From NCBI RefSeq assembly GCF_000092245.1, contig NC_014166.1:1550001-1614000 (forward strand): a stretch of 64,000 bases of DNA. The letters are read 5' to 3'. A model generated the notes under the pieces. That model was not told the DNA's origin and made no database searches. It saw only the letters and a program-made list of their open reading frames with translations. A program made the translations under genes and the position numbers. How positions within the stretch are numbered: the first letter of the stretch is position 1; each line of letters starts with the position of its first letter. Below are positions 52,152 to 62,476 of the stretch, one piece after another. The stretch comes from Arcobacter nitrofigilis DSM 7299 (GTDB lineage: Bacteria; Campylobacterota; Campylobacteria; Campylobacterales; Arcobacteraceae).

Positions 52152-53648
52152 ATGAAAAACTCATCTGATGTTGAAAAATGGTTAGAAAGACATTCCATTG
52201 GTAATTATTTTATTTCAAAAGATTTAAAAGTAACTGTTCATGGAAATGTGAACTTAAATGGTAAGATAAAAGAGTCTAAATTACCAATAAAGTTTGATGT
52301 TGTTGATGGATATTTTGACATCAGCCACAATACTCTAATTTCATTAGAAGGATGTCCAGAAAAAGTAACTGGAGATTTTAATTGTTCATATAATAGTATA
52401 GATTCTTTGTATGGTTCTCCAATAGCAGTTGCTGATTTTAACTGCTCTTTCAATAAATTAACCACATTATCTTATTGTCCAAAAGAGATATTGGGATATA
52501 TTGATTGTTCAAATAATGAAATTACTACAATAAAAGGAAGTCCACGAACAGTTAGAGGATATTTTAATTGTTCAGAAAATAAAATACACACCTTAAAAGG
52601 TGGTCCTAAATATGTAACTTTATATTTTGACTGTTCACATAATGTACTAAGAGAATTAAAAGGTGGACCAATAACTGTTGGTGAAGATTATATGTGTAAT
52701 GGAAATGAGATACAAGATTTAGATGGGATTTCTGATGAAATTGGTTGGGATTTAATTACTGATGTTAGATTAAACCATTTAGTACATAGTTTTGATGAAA
52801 TTACAACTACATGGAGATACAAAGGTAAAGATGTTGTAGAGCATGTTTATAAACCAATTGTTTCTTTACAAAATAAAGAAGATATTGCAAGATGGTTACA
52901 TAAACATGATATTAAAGATTATAGAATATCAGATGATAACTCAGTTACGGTTAACGGAAGAGTTAAATTAAATGATAGATTAGCTAATCTTTCAAGACTT
53001 CCTTTAAAATTTAATGAAATAAATGGTGATTTTGATATTAGCGATAATGAATTAACTTCACTAGAAGGTTGTCCAAGTGTTATAAAAGGTGATTTTCTAG
53101 CTTTCAAAAATGAAATATACTCTTTAAAAGGTGGACCTAAAGAAGTTCACGGAAATTATGTTATTTTGAAAAATAATATTACAAATTTAAAATATGCTCC
53201 AACAATTGTAAAAGATGATTTTATATGTTCTCATAATCCAATAGATAGTTTAGAAGGATTAAATTTAGTTCAGGGTTCAATTTTTACGAATGTTTCTCTT
53301 CCTGATTTAAAATCACAAAAATTTGTTTATAATAAAGTAACAACATATAAGTATTCTGGTGATTTGGTATGTGAATATTTAGATAGAATTTATGTAACTT
53401 TAACTGATGAAGAGAAGATTTTTGAAAATACAAGAAAAAAACTTCATAATGGGATTACAAGATTAATTAATACTAATGGATTAAAAAAAGAGATGGTAAC
53501 TGATACTTTACTCAAGAATTTGACAAAATATAATTTAAATGATTTAAGAGAAAAAGTACTTTGTATTAGAAATCCAAGTGACACAGAAAAAGAAAGAGAA
53601 TTAACAGAAAAAGAACTTTTAAAATTGGCATTTGACCAAGAACTTTAA
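52152..53648 (+). CDS. internally duplicated LRR-like repeat protein
   Basis: A 498-residue cytoplasmic protein made of about 20-residue leucine-rich-like repeats of the form LxSLxGxPxxVxGxFxCSxNxI. Seven run from about 62 to 205 and four to five from about 300 to 375. Each repeat set is preceded by a similar 60-residue module: residues 5-60 (VEKWLERHSIGNYFISKD and so on) and 244-300 (IARWLHKHDIKDYRISDD). The whole unit has therefore been duplicated. The C-terminal 100 residues are helical. Similar GCP/CSxN repeats occur in tailed-phage and some bacterial proteins. No signal peptide. Function unknown; protein binding is the usual role of such solenoids. Confidence 0.7.
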   Translation: MKNSSDVEKWLERHSIGNYFISKDLKVTVHGNVNLNGKIKESKLPIKFDVVDGYFDISHNTLISLEGCPEKVTGDFNCSYNSIDSLYGSPIAVADFNCSFNKLTTLSYCPKEILGYIDCSNNEITTIKGSPRTVRGYFNCSENKIHTLKGGPKYVTLYFDCSHNVLRELKGGPITVGEDYMCNGNEIQDLDGISDEIGWDLITDVRLNHLVHSFDEITTTWRYKGKDVVEHVYKPIVSLQNKEDIARWLHKHDIKDYRISDDNSVTVNGRVKLNDRLANLSRLPLKFNEINGDFDISDNELTSLEGCPSVIKGDFLAFKNEIYSLKGGPKEVHGNYVILKNNITNLKYAPTIVKDDFICSHNPIDSLEGLNLVQGSIFTNVSLPDLKSQKFVYNKVTTYKYSGDLVCEYLDRIYVTLTDEEKIFENTRKKLHNGITRLINTNGLKKEMVTDTLLKNLTKYNLNDLREKVLCIRNPSDTEKERELTEKELLKLAFDQEL

Positions 53649-53719
53649 TCGTTTTACTTTCGGTTTAGTTTACTTTAGTTAAAATCGCGAATTACTAAAA
53701 CAACAAGTAGGGAAAATAT

Positions 53720-55306
53720 ATGGTTCAAACAGTCAATTTAAAAAAAGCCTTTGGTGCAAGAGTTTTATTTCAAGAAATAAATCTAAAACTAGATGCTGGG
53801 AAAAGATATGGTCTAATTGGTGCTAATGGTGCTGGAAAAACTACATTTTTGAAAATTTTATCTGGAGAAGAAGAAGCAACAGAAGGTGAAGTACAAGTTC
53901 AAAATGGTAAAAAAGTTGGAACTTTAAGTCAAAATCAATTTGCTTATGAAACATATAGTTTATTTGATACAGTTTTACTTGGAAATAAAAGATTATACGA
54001 TGCTATAAAAGAAAAAGAAAAACTTTATATGGAAGAGTATACTGATGAGATAGGAGAAAGATTAGGTGAATTAGAAATAATTTGCTGTGAAGAAGATCCA
54101 ACTTATGAGTATGATGTAAAAATTACTAAAATCTTAGAAGATTTAGGTTTCCCATCTTCTGAACACCAAGAACTTATGTCAACCCTAACAGGTGGAAATA
54201 AATTCAAGGTTTTATTAGCACAAGTTTTATATCCCAAACCTGATGTATTATTTTTAGATGAGCCTACAAATAACCTTGATATTGAAACTATTGGTTGGTT
54301 GGAAAATCAATTACAACATCATGATGGTACTATGGTAGTTATCTCTCATGATAGACACTTCTTAAATGCAGTATGTACGCATATTTTAGATGTTGATTAT
54401 AAACAAATTAGAGAATTTAGTGGTACATATGATGACTGGTATATTGCCTCTACTTTAATTGCGAAACAACAACAAACTGATGTAAATAAAAAATTAAAAG
54501 AAAAAGAAGAGTTAGAAAAATTTATTGCTAGATTTAGTGCAAATGCCTCAAAAGCTAGACAAGCAACATCTAGACAAAAACAACTAGATAAATTAGATGT
54601 TGGTTCTATTCAAGTTTCAAGTAGAAGAGACCCTTCTATTATCTTTAGACAAAAAAGAGAAGTAGGTAAAGAATTACTTACTGTTAAAAATATATCTAAA
54701 TCGTATGATGGAGAACTTGTATTAAATGATATCTCTTTTACTGTTGAAAAAGGTGATAAAATAGCACTTATTGGACCAAATGGTATTGGTAAATCAACTT
54801 TATGTGAAATCCTAATGGAAAAAGTGAAACCAGATAGTGGTGAAGTTTTTTGGGGAGCAACAATTCAAAATGGTTATTTCCCTCAAAATGCAACTGATAT
54901 TATTAAAGGTGAAATGACATTATATGATTGGTTAAGAGATTTTGATAGAGAAGCTGATATCTCTGAAATAAGAAATTGTCTTGGTAGAATGTTATTTAAT
55001 GGACAAGAACAAGAGAAAAAAGTAAGTTCTTGTAGTGGGGGAGAAAAACATAGAATGTGGCTTTCTAAAATTATGTTAGAACAACCAAATTTTATGGTAC
55101 TTGATGAACCAACAAACCACTTAGACCTTGAAGCAATTATTGCCTTAGGTGAAGGTCTTTTAGAATACCCAGGTTCTGTTATTTGTGTATCACATGATAG
55201 GGAATTACTTGATGCTTATGCAAATAGAATTATTGAAATCCAAAATGATGGATCTATTATAGACTTTAAAGGTACTTATGAAGAGTATATTGAATCAAAA
55301 GAATAA
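53720..55306 (+). CDS. ybiT: ABC-F family ATPase, YbiT-like
   Basis: A soluble protein of 528 residues with two ABC cassettes and no membrane part. Walker A motifs are GANGAGKT (34-41) and GPNGIGKS; Walker B DEPTNNLD and DEPTNHLD; signatures LTGGNKFKVLL and CSGGEKHRMWL. The charged linker between cassettes (KLKEKEELEKFIARFSANASKARQA, about 245-270) is the P-site-tRNA interaction motif of ABC-F proteins. ABC-F proteins bind the ribosomal E site and rescue or regulate translation. The arrangement and length fit YbiT, not Uup or EttA, with moderate certainty. Confidence 0.88.
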   Translation: MVQTVNLKKAFGARVLFQEINLKLDAGKRYGLIGANGAGKTTFLKILSGEEEATEGEVQVQNGKKVGTLSQNQFAYETYSLFDTVLLGNKRLYDAIKEKEKLYMEEYTDEIGERLGELEIICCEEDPTYEYDVKITKILEDLGFPSSEHQELMSTLTGGNKFKVLLAQVLYPKPDVLFLDEPTNNLDIETIGWLENQLQHHDGTMVVISHDRHFLNAVCTHILDVDYKQIREFSGTYDDWYIASTLIAKQQQTDVNKKLKEKEELEKFIARFSANASKARQATSRQKQLDKLDVGSIQVSSRRDPSIIFRQKREVGKELLTVKNISKSYDGELVLNDISFTVEKGDKIALIGPNGIGKSTLCEILMEKVKPDSGEVFWGATIQNGYFPQNATDIIKGEMTLYDWLRDFDREADISEIRNCLGRMLFNGQEQEKKVSSCSGGEKHRMWLSKIMLEQPNFMVLDEPTNHLDLEAIIALGEGLLEYPGSVICVSHDRELLDAYANRIIEIQNDGSIIDFKGTYEEYIESKE

Positions 55307-55379
55307 TAATTAGAATTTTATAAAATATTTAAAAAAACTATTTATTAATTATTTTACTTCTTATTTAAATTGTATTGAC

Positions 55380-55385
55380 TATAAT
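55380..55385 (+). promoter_or_regulatory. -10 box of the pseudokinase-GGDEF gene
   Basis: TATAAT preceded by TTGAC, 21 bases before the ATG at 55407. Confidence 0.4.
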
Positions 55386-55406
55386 TCTTAACATTTAGGA
55401 TTTTAT

Positions 55407-58400
55407 ATGAAGAATGACCCATACAATATAATTGAAAATTTAAATAATTCATCAAATTCAGATTCAGAATTTTTTTTAGCCTATGATAAAAACCATAAAA
55501 AAGTATTACTGAAAAGAATTAAAAATGATTTTCTTGTAAATAATAATAAATTATATAATGAATATTCAATTCTGAATATTTGTAAACATGAAAATATTAT
55601 TGCTGCAAAAGCCATAGAAAAAATCGAAAATAAGATATATTTGGTAAGAGAATATTTTGATGGAATTTCTTTAACTAATTTTATAAAAAAAAATAATAAC
55701 TTATCATTAGATGAGTTTTTTTATGTTTCATTATCTTTATGTAAAGCAATTTATACTTTGCATAACAAAAAAATTGTACATGGAAATATTACTCCTGATA
55801 ATATATTAATAGATAAAAATCATCTGGTAAAATTAATTGGTTTTGGTTTTGCTTCAACAATAATTGAAAATAATACTACTAATAGTATTTATCAGTCTCC
55901 AGAACAAACGGGAAGAATTAATAAAAGTATAAATAATAGTACAGATATTTATAGTTTGGGAATGGTATTTTATTTTTTACTATCTAATAACTCATTAGAT
56001 GAATCTGCAGATGATTCTCATTTAACATATACTATAATTACAAAAAAAATAAAAAGTTTACACGCAGTTAACCCTAATATTCCTCTAATAATCTCTAATA
56101 TAATTGATAAAATGATAGATAAAGATCAAAAAATACGTTATAGCAATATATGTTCTGTAATATCAGATTTTCAAAAAGCTATTAAAAGTAACTTTTATGA
56201 ATTTAAGTTAGATAGTATGAGAAATATTTTGGAGTTAAATTACTTAAATAATTTATTTGGGAGAGAAAAAGAAATTGAATTATTTAATAATTATTATTCT
56301 CAATTAAAAAATAATAATATATCTTTTGTTTCTATATCAGGTGATTCGGGTATAGGAAAGTCTACTTTTCTAGATTTTTTCCTTGAAAAAAATAAAATAA
56401 AATTTAGTTATATTCTAAAGATTAAACTAGAAGAATTTAAACAAAATAATTCTTATGAAATTTTATATATGGCATTAAGAAACTTAACTAAACAGATTAT
56501 TATAAATGATAAAGAGAAATTAAAAACATGGAAAATAAAAATTGAAGAAGAATTAAAAGAAAAAGCGATTTTTTTATTTTCAATTATTCCTGAATTGGAG
56601 TATATTCTTGGTGAACAAAAAGGTGATAATATTACTTCAGATGTTGATTATAAAACACAACTTGATGCAGTTTTAATTCGTTACTTACAACTATTTGCCA
56701 AGGAGAATAAACCTCTTTGTATATGTTTTGATGATGTACAATGGATAGACCATGTTACTTTAAAGTGGATTGAACATGTAACAATAAATTTAAAGAATAT
56801 ATTTATTGTTACGACACATAGGGAAAAAGAGGTAAATAAAAATCACTCATTTTATATTTTATTAAAAAAATTAAATTCAATGGGAATAACTATTAATTCA
56901 TTAAAGATTGAACCATTAAATCAAAAATCAATAAAAGATTTTATTTCATCATCAATTGAAATCGACAAAATCGATGATATCAGTAGAATTATTTTTAATA
57001 AAACCAGAGGTAATTTTTTATTTGTAAAACAATATATTAAAGAATTATTAGATAAAGATGGAATTTATTTTGATTTGAATGAATTAAAATGGTTATCAAA
57101 TTTGGAAAAAATTAACAATATGCCTATTAGTGATAACGTATTTGATATTTTATCTAGTCAAATAGAATTGTTTTCAAATGATGTAAAGTATTTATTAAAG
57201 ATTGCTTCTTGCATAGGTAATGAATTCTCAAAAGAGCTTTTAAATAAAATATATGATGATACATTAACTTTTGAATCAGCATTGAGTCTTGCTATTCAAA
57301 AAGAGTGGCTTATAATATCTAAAAAAATAAATAATAAGATAGATGTAACTTGTCAATTTTCCCATGATAGGATGAAAGAAGTTATTTATACTTCACTACA
57401 AAAAGAAGAAAAATCAAAAATTCATTTAAATATTGCAAGAACTTTATATACTATTTTGAATAATGATAATTTGATTTTATGTGTAAACAATTTTAATTTG
57501 GCTTTATTGGAAATTAATGAAAAAGAAAAAACTGATCTTATTAATTTAAATATAGAATCATCACTTTATTCAAAAAGGAATGGTGACTTTGATAATGCTC
57601 TTCATTATATAAAAAATGCAATGAACATTAGTCCTTTGGAAAAACAAGATAATTATGTTGATTTATTAAAATTAAGAGCTGAATGTGAACATTTATGTCA
57701 CAATAATAAAAATGCAATAAAATATTATAATTTAGCATTAGATAATGCTAAAACAAAAAAGCAAAAAGGTTTAATTTATGAGTTAATAATCAAGTTTTAT
57801 ACAGATACAACTCAATTTAATGAAGCATATGAGGTAGGGCGAAAAGCTACTGAATTATTTGATATAAGATTACCAAAAAAATTTAATATAATATTATTTA
57901 TAAATTCATTTATTACTTTAAAATACAAATTAAAATCATTTCAAATTAATGATATATTAGAGATAAAAGAATCAAGTGATGATAATGTAATATTACTTAT
58001 TCGTATTTTATCTGCATTATTAAAAGTTTCATACCAAATTAAACCAGAACTATGTGTTTTAATTTCAATGAAATTAATCAAACTATGTTTAGAAAAGGGA
58101 ATAACTTCTGAATCAGTTGTTGGATTTATGGTTTTTGGTGTTATTTTTCAAGGAGCAGTATTATCCAATCATGATATATCATATAACTATTCTAATTTAT
58201 GTTTTAAAATGTTGGAAAAATTTGATAATAAAATTCAACATTCTGAAGTTCAATTTGTTTGTGGATATTTTGCTATATTCTGGAAACATTCTTCTTCTCA
58301 CACTGAAACTTTATGGCAAAAAGCATATGACAATGGCTTAGAGGTTGGAGATTGGTTTCATAGTGCTTGTGCAGCTGCAGGGATTATTCAAAGCATGTTT

Positions 58401-60347
58401 ATGAGAGGAGTATGCTTAAAAACTATTTTAGAAAAAATTGATTATTTTGAAGTTATGCTTAAAAGTATTGGAAGTACAGAACAATTAGGTGCAATTTTGA
58501 GTGTCAAGCAAGCAATATTAAATTTGGAAGAAAAAACAATTTCACCTACCTCTTTTTCTAACAGTACCTTTGATGAAGAAACCTATATTGATAATTTAAA
58601 AAATTATAAATCTCCTCATTTTGCTCTTTTTTATTTTCTTAATAAGATTATTACTCTTTATTTTAATGAAAAGTATGAGAAAGCATTAGAAGTTTATAAT
58701 GAAGGGGAAAAATATACTCATTCTGCAAAAGGAATGTTGCACAATACTGAGTATATGTTTTACAAAGCACTAATTTATTCTAAATTGATTAAAAATGTAA
58801 AAAGAACAAAAAAATTTTTATTCTTAAATAAGATAGTCTCAATAAAAAATAAATTTAAATTTTGGTCAAATTCTTCTCCTGAAAATTTTTTAGGAAGATC
58901 AAAAATTTTAGAAGCTGAAATATATCGTATAAAAAATAAGTTTGATTTATCAATAAGTTGTTTTGAAGAAGCATTAGAAATAACAACAATCTATGGACAA
59001 AATAATCTTCAGGTAATTATTAATAAGAGTATAAGTGAAATGTACAAAGAAAAACTGCAAAAGAAAGTTTTTTTATTGTATGAAAGAGATGCAAATAAAA
59101 GCCTAAATAAGTGGATTTATAATGATAATGAAAACACTCAAAGTGAGAATATATTTGATTTAGATATTTTAACTAAATCAACAGAAGTTATTACAAAAGA
59201 GAGAGATTTATCAAAACTTTTAGTAAAGTTAATAAAGTTAATAATAGAGAATGTAAATGCAGAACATGGTTGTCTTCTTTTAAAAAGTGGAAATGAATTT
59301 TTAATACAATCACAATCTATCAATAACAATGAAGAAGTTGTTGTTTTACAAAATCAAAAATATGCTGAATCAGACTATGTGGTTACATCTGTAATTAATT
59401 ATGTCATAAATTCTGGAGAAACTTTAGTTTTAGAGGATCTTAAAAAAAATATTATTTTCAAAGAAGAAACTGATATTTTAAATAGAGAAGTTAAATCAGT
59501 GTTTTGTGCACCATTGAAATTATCTGGTGAATTAAAAGGGATTATATATTTAGAAAATAATTTGATATCTGGAGTTTTTACATATGATAAAATAGAATTA
59601 TTAAAGCACCTAAGTGGCCAAATTGCAATTTCAATTGAGAATGCACAAATATACAATAAGCTAGAAGAGAAAGTTGAAGAAAGAACCTTTGAACTAGATA
59701 GTAAAAATGAAATATTGGAAAAACAAAATAATGTATTTAAAGAACAAAATACTAAAATTTTACAATTAAATAAAGAGGTTTTACAAGAAAATGAAGAAAG
59801 AAAGAAAGTTGAATTAAAATTACAAGAGGCAATTGAAAAACTTGATTTACTTTCAAGAACTGATTCTTTGACATCTATTAATAATCGAAGGGCCTTTGAT
59901 GAATGTTTAGAAAAAAATTTCGAACAAGCAAAACGAGATAAAAAACCAATAAGTTTAATGATATGTGATGTTGATTTTTTTAAAAAATATAATGATTTTT
60001 ATGGTCATCAAAAAGGAGATGATTGCTTAATCAAAGTTGCCCAGACTCTAAAAGAATCTCTAAAAAGACCTAATGATTCTGTTTCTCGATACGGTGGGGA
60101 AGAATTTGCTATTATATTACCAGATACTAATAAAATTGGTGCAATAAAAATTGCAAATGAAATACATAATAATTTAAATAAAAGTAAAATTATTCATGAA
60201 AAATCTGAAGTCTCAAAATATCTTACTATAAGTATAGGTGTTTCAACAATTGAAAAATTCAATACTTATGACACCAAACAATTAATTAATTCTGCAGATA
60301 AAGCTTTATATGATGCCAAAAAGTCAGGAAGAAACCAGACAAAATAA
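55407..60347 (+). CDS. pseudokinase - AAA ATPase - TPR-like - GAF - diguanylate cyclase protein
   Basis: A 1646-residue signalling protein without membrane segments. Residues 15-260 have a protein-kinase fold: K36 in VLLKRI and DIYSLGMVFYF remain, but the catalytic loop is HGNITPDN (HRD Asp replaced by N127, catalytic-loop Lys by T129) and DFG is GFG (145-147), so catalysis looks lost. Residues 275-600 form an AAA_16/PknK-type ATPase with Walker A GDSGIGKST (312-320) and Walker B LCICFDDVQWID. A helical TPR-like region (about 690-1250) leads to a GAF domain (about 1280-1420) and a coiled coil. The C-terminal cyclase has GGEEF (1563-1567) with an RPND inhibition site five residues upstream, so it should make c-di-GMP under feedback control. 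Confidence 0.85.
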   Translation: MKNDPYNIIENLNNSSNSDSEFFLAYDKNHKKVLLKRIKNDFLVNNNKLYNEYSILNICKHENIIAAKAIEKIENKIYLVREYFDGISLTNFIKKNNNLSLDEFFYVSLSLCKAIYTLHNKKIVHGNITPDNILIDKNHLVKLIGFGFASTIIENNTTNSIYQSPEQTGRINKSINNSTDIYSLGMVFYFLLSNNSLDESADDSHLTYTIITKKIKSLHAVNPNIPLIISNIIDKMIDKDQKIRYSNICSVISDFQKAIKSNFYEFKLDSMRNILELNYLNNLFGREKEIELFNNYYSQLKNNNISFVSISGDSGIGKSTFLDFFLEKNKIKFSYILKIKLEEFKQNNSYEILYMALRNLTKQIIINDKEKLKTWKIKIEEELKEKAIFLFSIIPELEYILGEQKGDNITSDVDYKTQLDAVLIRYLQLFAKENKPLCICFDDVQWIDHVTLKWIEHVTINLKNIFIVTTHREKEVNKNHSFYILLKKLNSMGITINSLKIEPLNQKSIKDFISSSIEIDKIDDISRIIFNKTRGNFLFVKQYIKELLDKDGIYFDLNELKWLSNLEKINNMPISDNVFDILSSQIELFSNDVKYLLKIASCIGNEFSKELLNKIYDDTLTFESALSLAIQKEWLIISKKINNKIDVTCQFSHDRMKEVIYTSLQKEEKSKIHLNIARTLYTILNNDNLILCVNNFNLALLEINEKEKTDLINLNIESSLYSKRNGDFDNALHYIKNAMNISPLEKQDNYVDLLKLRAECEHLCHNNKNAIKYYNLALDNAKTKKQKGLIYELIIKFYTDTTQFNEAYEVGRKATELFDIRLPKKFNIILFINSFITLKYKLKSFQINDILEIKESSDDNVILLIRILSALLKVSYQIKPELCVLISMKLIKLCLEKGITSESVVGFMVFGVIFQGAVLSNHDISYNYSNLCFKMLEKFDNKIQHSEVQFVCGYFAIFWKHSSSHTETLWQKAYDNGLEVGDWFHSACAAAGIIQSMFMRGVCLKTILEKIDYFEVMLKSIGSTEQLGAILSVKQAILNLEEKTISPTSFSNSTFDEETYIDNLKNYKSPHFALFYFLNKIITLYFNEKYEKALEVYNEGEKYTHSAKGMLHNTEYMFYKALIYSKLIKNVKRTKKFLFLNKIVSIKNKFKFWSNSSPENFLGRSKILEAEIYRIKNKFDLSISCFEEALEITTIYGQNNLQVIINKSISEMYKEKLQKKVFLLYERDANKSLNKWIYNDNENTQSENIFDLDILTKSTEVITKERDLSKLLVKLIKLIIENVNAEHGCLLLKSGNEFLIQSQSINNNEEVVVLQNQKYAESDYVVTSVINYVINSGETLVLEDLKKNIIFKEETDILNREVKSVFCAPLKLSGELKGIIYLENNLISGVFTYDKIELLKHLSGQIAISIENAQIYNKLEEKVEERTFELDSKNEILEKQNNVFKEQNTKILQLNKEVLQENEERKKVELKLQEAIEKLDLLSRTDSLTSINNRRAFDECLEKNFEQAKRDKKPISLMICDVDFFKKYNDFYGHQKGDDCLIKVAQTLKESLKRPNDSVSRYGGEEFAIILPDTNKIGAIKIANEIHNNLNKSKIIHEKSEVSKYLTISIGVSTIEKFNTYDTKQLINSADKALYDAKKSGRNQTK

Positions 60348-60444
60348 TTTTTTGTAATCAAAGGTTTTTACTATATTGTATTAATTAAGATTTACTTGGA
60401 TAAGGTTAAACTACATGATTTAATTATACAAATAAGGAGTATAA

Positions 60445-61833
60445 ATGTATAAAAAATTGCACTTACTTAGTAAAGTATGTATATTAGTTAGTTTGCCCTT
60501 GATTCTTAATGCAAGTAACATTAATCCATTTGCTGTAAACAATGGAGAAATCCCTACTAAAATGCAATATGATGGACCATTATGGAAATTTAAATATAAT
60601 TATCCAACTACTTATGTAAATCCTTCTATGCCATGGAGAGATGTTCTTAAGGGTAAACCTTTGTCTAAAGATAATGCTTATAATTATATTATGACTTTAA
60701 AAAAATATATTTCACCCTCTATAAAAAATCTTATATTAGATCCCAAAAAGTGGAATACAAGTTCTCAAAAGGGATGGTATAGTATGCTTTGGGCAGGACA
60801 AGAAGTTAAGATAAAAGTAGGTGATAAAGAGGAAAATATTTGGGATGGAAGAGACTCAATTTATGGAACTTATACTGGTCAAGTTATAAATAAGAGCGTT
60901 TATGCAAAGTCTGGATTAAAAGTAGATATTCAAAATCATGCTACAATTTATTATAATGAAGCAGCTGCTTATACTTTACATAATGTTTGGAAGAATTGTG
61001 ATGAAAAGACAAAGAAATGTATTCCTAGTATAAGTAATAATGAAGCACAATTTAAAGAGGGGGCTATTGTTATTAAAGCAGCAGGAGTAAATGCTTCACC
61101 TGAAGAGTGGCCAGTTTTAGAAGGCGCTGCGAAATGGCAAATTTTTAGAAAACCATTTAATGATAAAAATGCAAAACCTAAAGTTATAGATTTAAGAGTT
61201 GGTATTTTTGATATTATTGTAAAAGATAGTATTGCTTCACCAAAAACAGGATGGGTTTTTACTACTTTAGTATATGATAAAGATGCAAAAGGAAATGCCT
61301 GGGATAAGATGATTCCTTTAGGTGCAATGTGGGGAAATGACCCTGCTATTAATTCAGAAAAAGAACCATTATCGCCATTAATAGAGACATACATTAATCC
61401 TCTTGCACCTGCTTATTCAACAGTTACTTTAGGTTATGGAAATAGATTATCTGGACCCTTTGATATTGCAGTAAAATATAATGTAGAAATAGATGGTAAA
61501 AAAGTTAAAGAACTTAGAAGTTCATCATGTTTAAGCTGCCATGGAACATCTGTATATCCAGGTGATTTAACATTTTTTTATCCAGCTAAAGATCCTAATC
61601 AGAATCCTTGGGAAATGTATACTCCAGGTTCAAAAGAATGGAATGAGTGGTTTCAAAATAGAAATGGTACAACTCCTCAAAGTAACAAAAAAGGTGCTAT
61701 AGCATTAGATTATAGTACTTTTTTGGAGGCTGTTTTGATGAATTATGCTTCAACACTAGATACTAACAAAAATTCAAATAGTAATATGTTTGTAAAATGG
61801 AAAAAATATAGACAATTAAGACAAAATTATTAA
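60445..61833 (+). CDS. secreted protein with one CxxCH haem-binding motif
   Basis: A 462-residue exported protein of a family I cannot name. A signal peptide spans about 1-23 (ending LNAS). Most of the chain is a beta-rich domain with WDGRDSIYGTYTGQ and AAGVNASPEEWPVLEGAAKW. A single haem c site CLSCH lies at 362-366, with aromatic residues after it. It resembles hypothetical c-type cytochromes of environmental proteobacteria. AAGGAG precedes the ATG. It follows the diguanylate cyclase gene by 97 bases and may have its own promoter. It ends at a shared terminator. Confidence 0.75.
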   Translation: MYKKLHLLSKVCILVSLPLILNASNINPFAVNNGEIPTKMQYDGPLWKFKYNYPTTYVNPSMPWRDVLKGKPLSKDNAYNYIMTLKKYISPSIKNLILDPKKWNTSSQKGWYSMLWAGQEVKIKVGDKEENIWDGRDSIYGTYTGQVINKSVYAKSGLKVDIQNHATIYYNEAAAYTLHNVWKNCDEKTKKCIPSISNNEAQFKEGAIVIKAAGVNASPEEWPVLEGAAKWQIFRKPFNDKNAKPKVIDLRVGIFDIIVKDSIASPKTGWVFTTLVYDKDAKGNAWDKMIPLGAMWGNDPAINSEKEPLSPLIETYINPLAPAYSTVTLGYGNRLSGPFDIAVKYNVEIDGKKVKELRSSSCLSCHGTSVYPGDLTFFYPAKDPNQNPWEMYTPGSKEWNEWFQNRNGTTPQSNKKGAIALDYSTFLEAVLMNYASTLDTNKNSNSNMFVKWKKYRQLRQNY

Positions 61834-61837
61834 AGAA

Positions 61838-61867
61838 TTATAGAAGAAGAATAAGCTTCTTCTATAA
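61838..61867. terminator. bidirectional hairpin between the CxxCH protein and thioesterase genes
   Basis: TTATAGAAGAAG and CTTCTTCTATAA form a 12-bp stem around a 6-base loop in the 36-base gap between convergent genes. The T-tract is short on both strands. Confidence 0.75.
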
Positions 61868-61869
61868 AA

Positions 61870-62355
61870 TTAGTAAATAGTTTTTAGTGCATGCTTAGAA
61901 GACATTCTTAGCTCTCTTCTTTTGATAGCATCGTTATATCTTCTTTTTTCATCTTCAGTTACTGGTTCTAGTTTTGGAACTGGTAATGGTTCCCAATTTT
62001 CATTAACTGCTACCATTGTAAAATAACATACATTTGTATTTTTTATTGTATGGTCTTTTATATCTTCAGAAATGACTTTTATACCAATTTCCATAGACGT
62101 TCTTCCCACATAATTTACAGATGCATGAAATGTAACTAATGAACCTATTTTGATAGGATCTTTAAATAAAACCATATCAACAGACAAAGTTACTGCATAT
62201 CCCCCTGAATATCTTGCTGCACATGCATATGCGACATGGTCTAACATTTTTAAAATTTCACCACCATGTACATTCTTCCCACTAAAGTTAGCTTTATCAG
62301 GTGTCATTAACATAGTCATTGTAAGAGATTTTTCCCCTTTTACTGTATTACTCAT
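61870..62355 (-). CDS. hotdog-fold acyl-CoA thioesterase (YciA-like)
   Basis: A 161-residue cytoplasmic acyl-CoA hydrolase. MTPDKANFSGKNVHGGEILKMLD is the active-site block (residues about 17-39; the Asn/His-Gly-Gly pattern and D39 are typical), followed by TLSVDMVLFKDPIKIGSLV and NYVGRTSMEIGIKV. The C-terminal helix is basic. YciA and its relatives act on many acyl-CoAs and form hexamers. AAAGG precedes the ATG. The 120-base gap upstream to ligA holds no other gene. Confidence 0.88.
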   Translation of the reverse strand: MSNTVKGEKSLTMTMLMTPDKANFSGKNVHGGEILKMLDHVAYACAARYSGGYAVTLSVDMVLFKDPIKIGSLVTFHASVNYVGRTSMEIGIKVISEDIKDHTIKNTNVCYFTMVAVNENWEPLPVPKLEPVTEDEKRRYNDAIKRRELRMSSKHALKTIY

Positions 62356-62476
62356 ATATAACCTTTGTAAAATATCTTTTAATTATAGACTAAATATATA
62401 TAAATTTATAATAAAAACTTATATTAAGAGAGTCTAAAATTTGAAATTTATAAAAAAGTAACACTTGATAAATATT

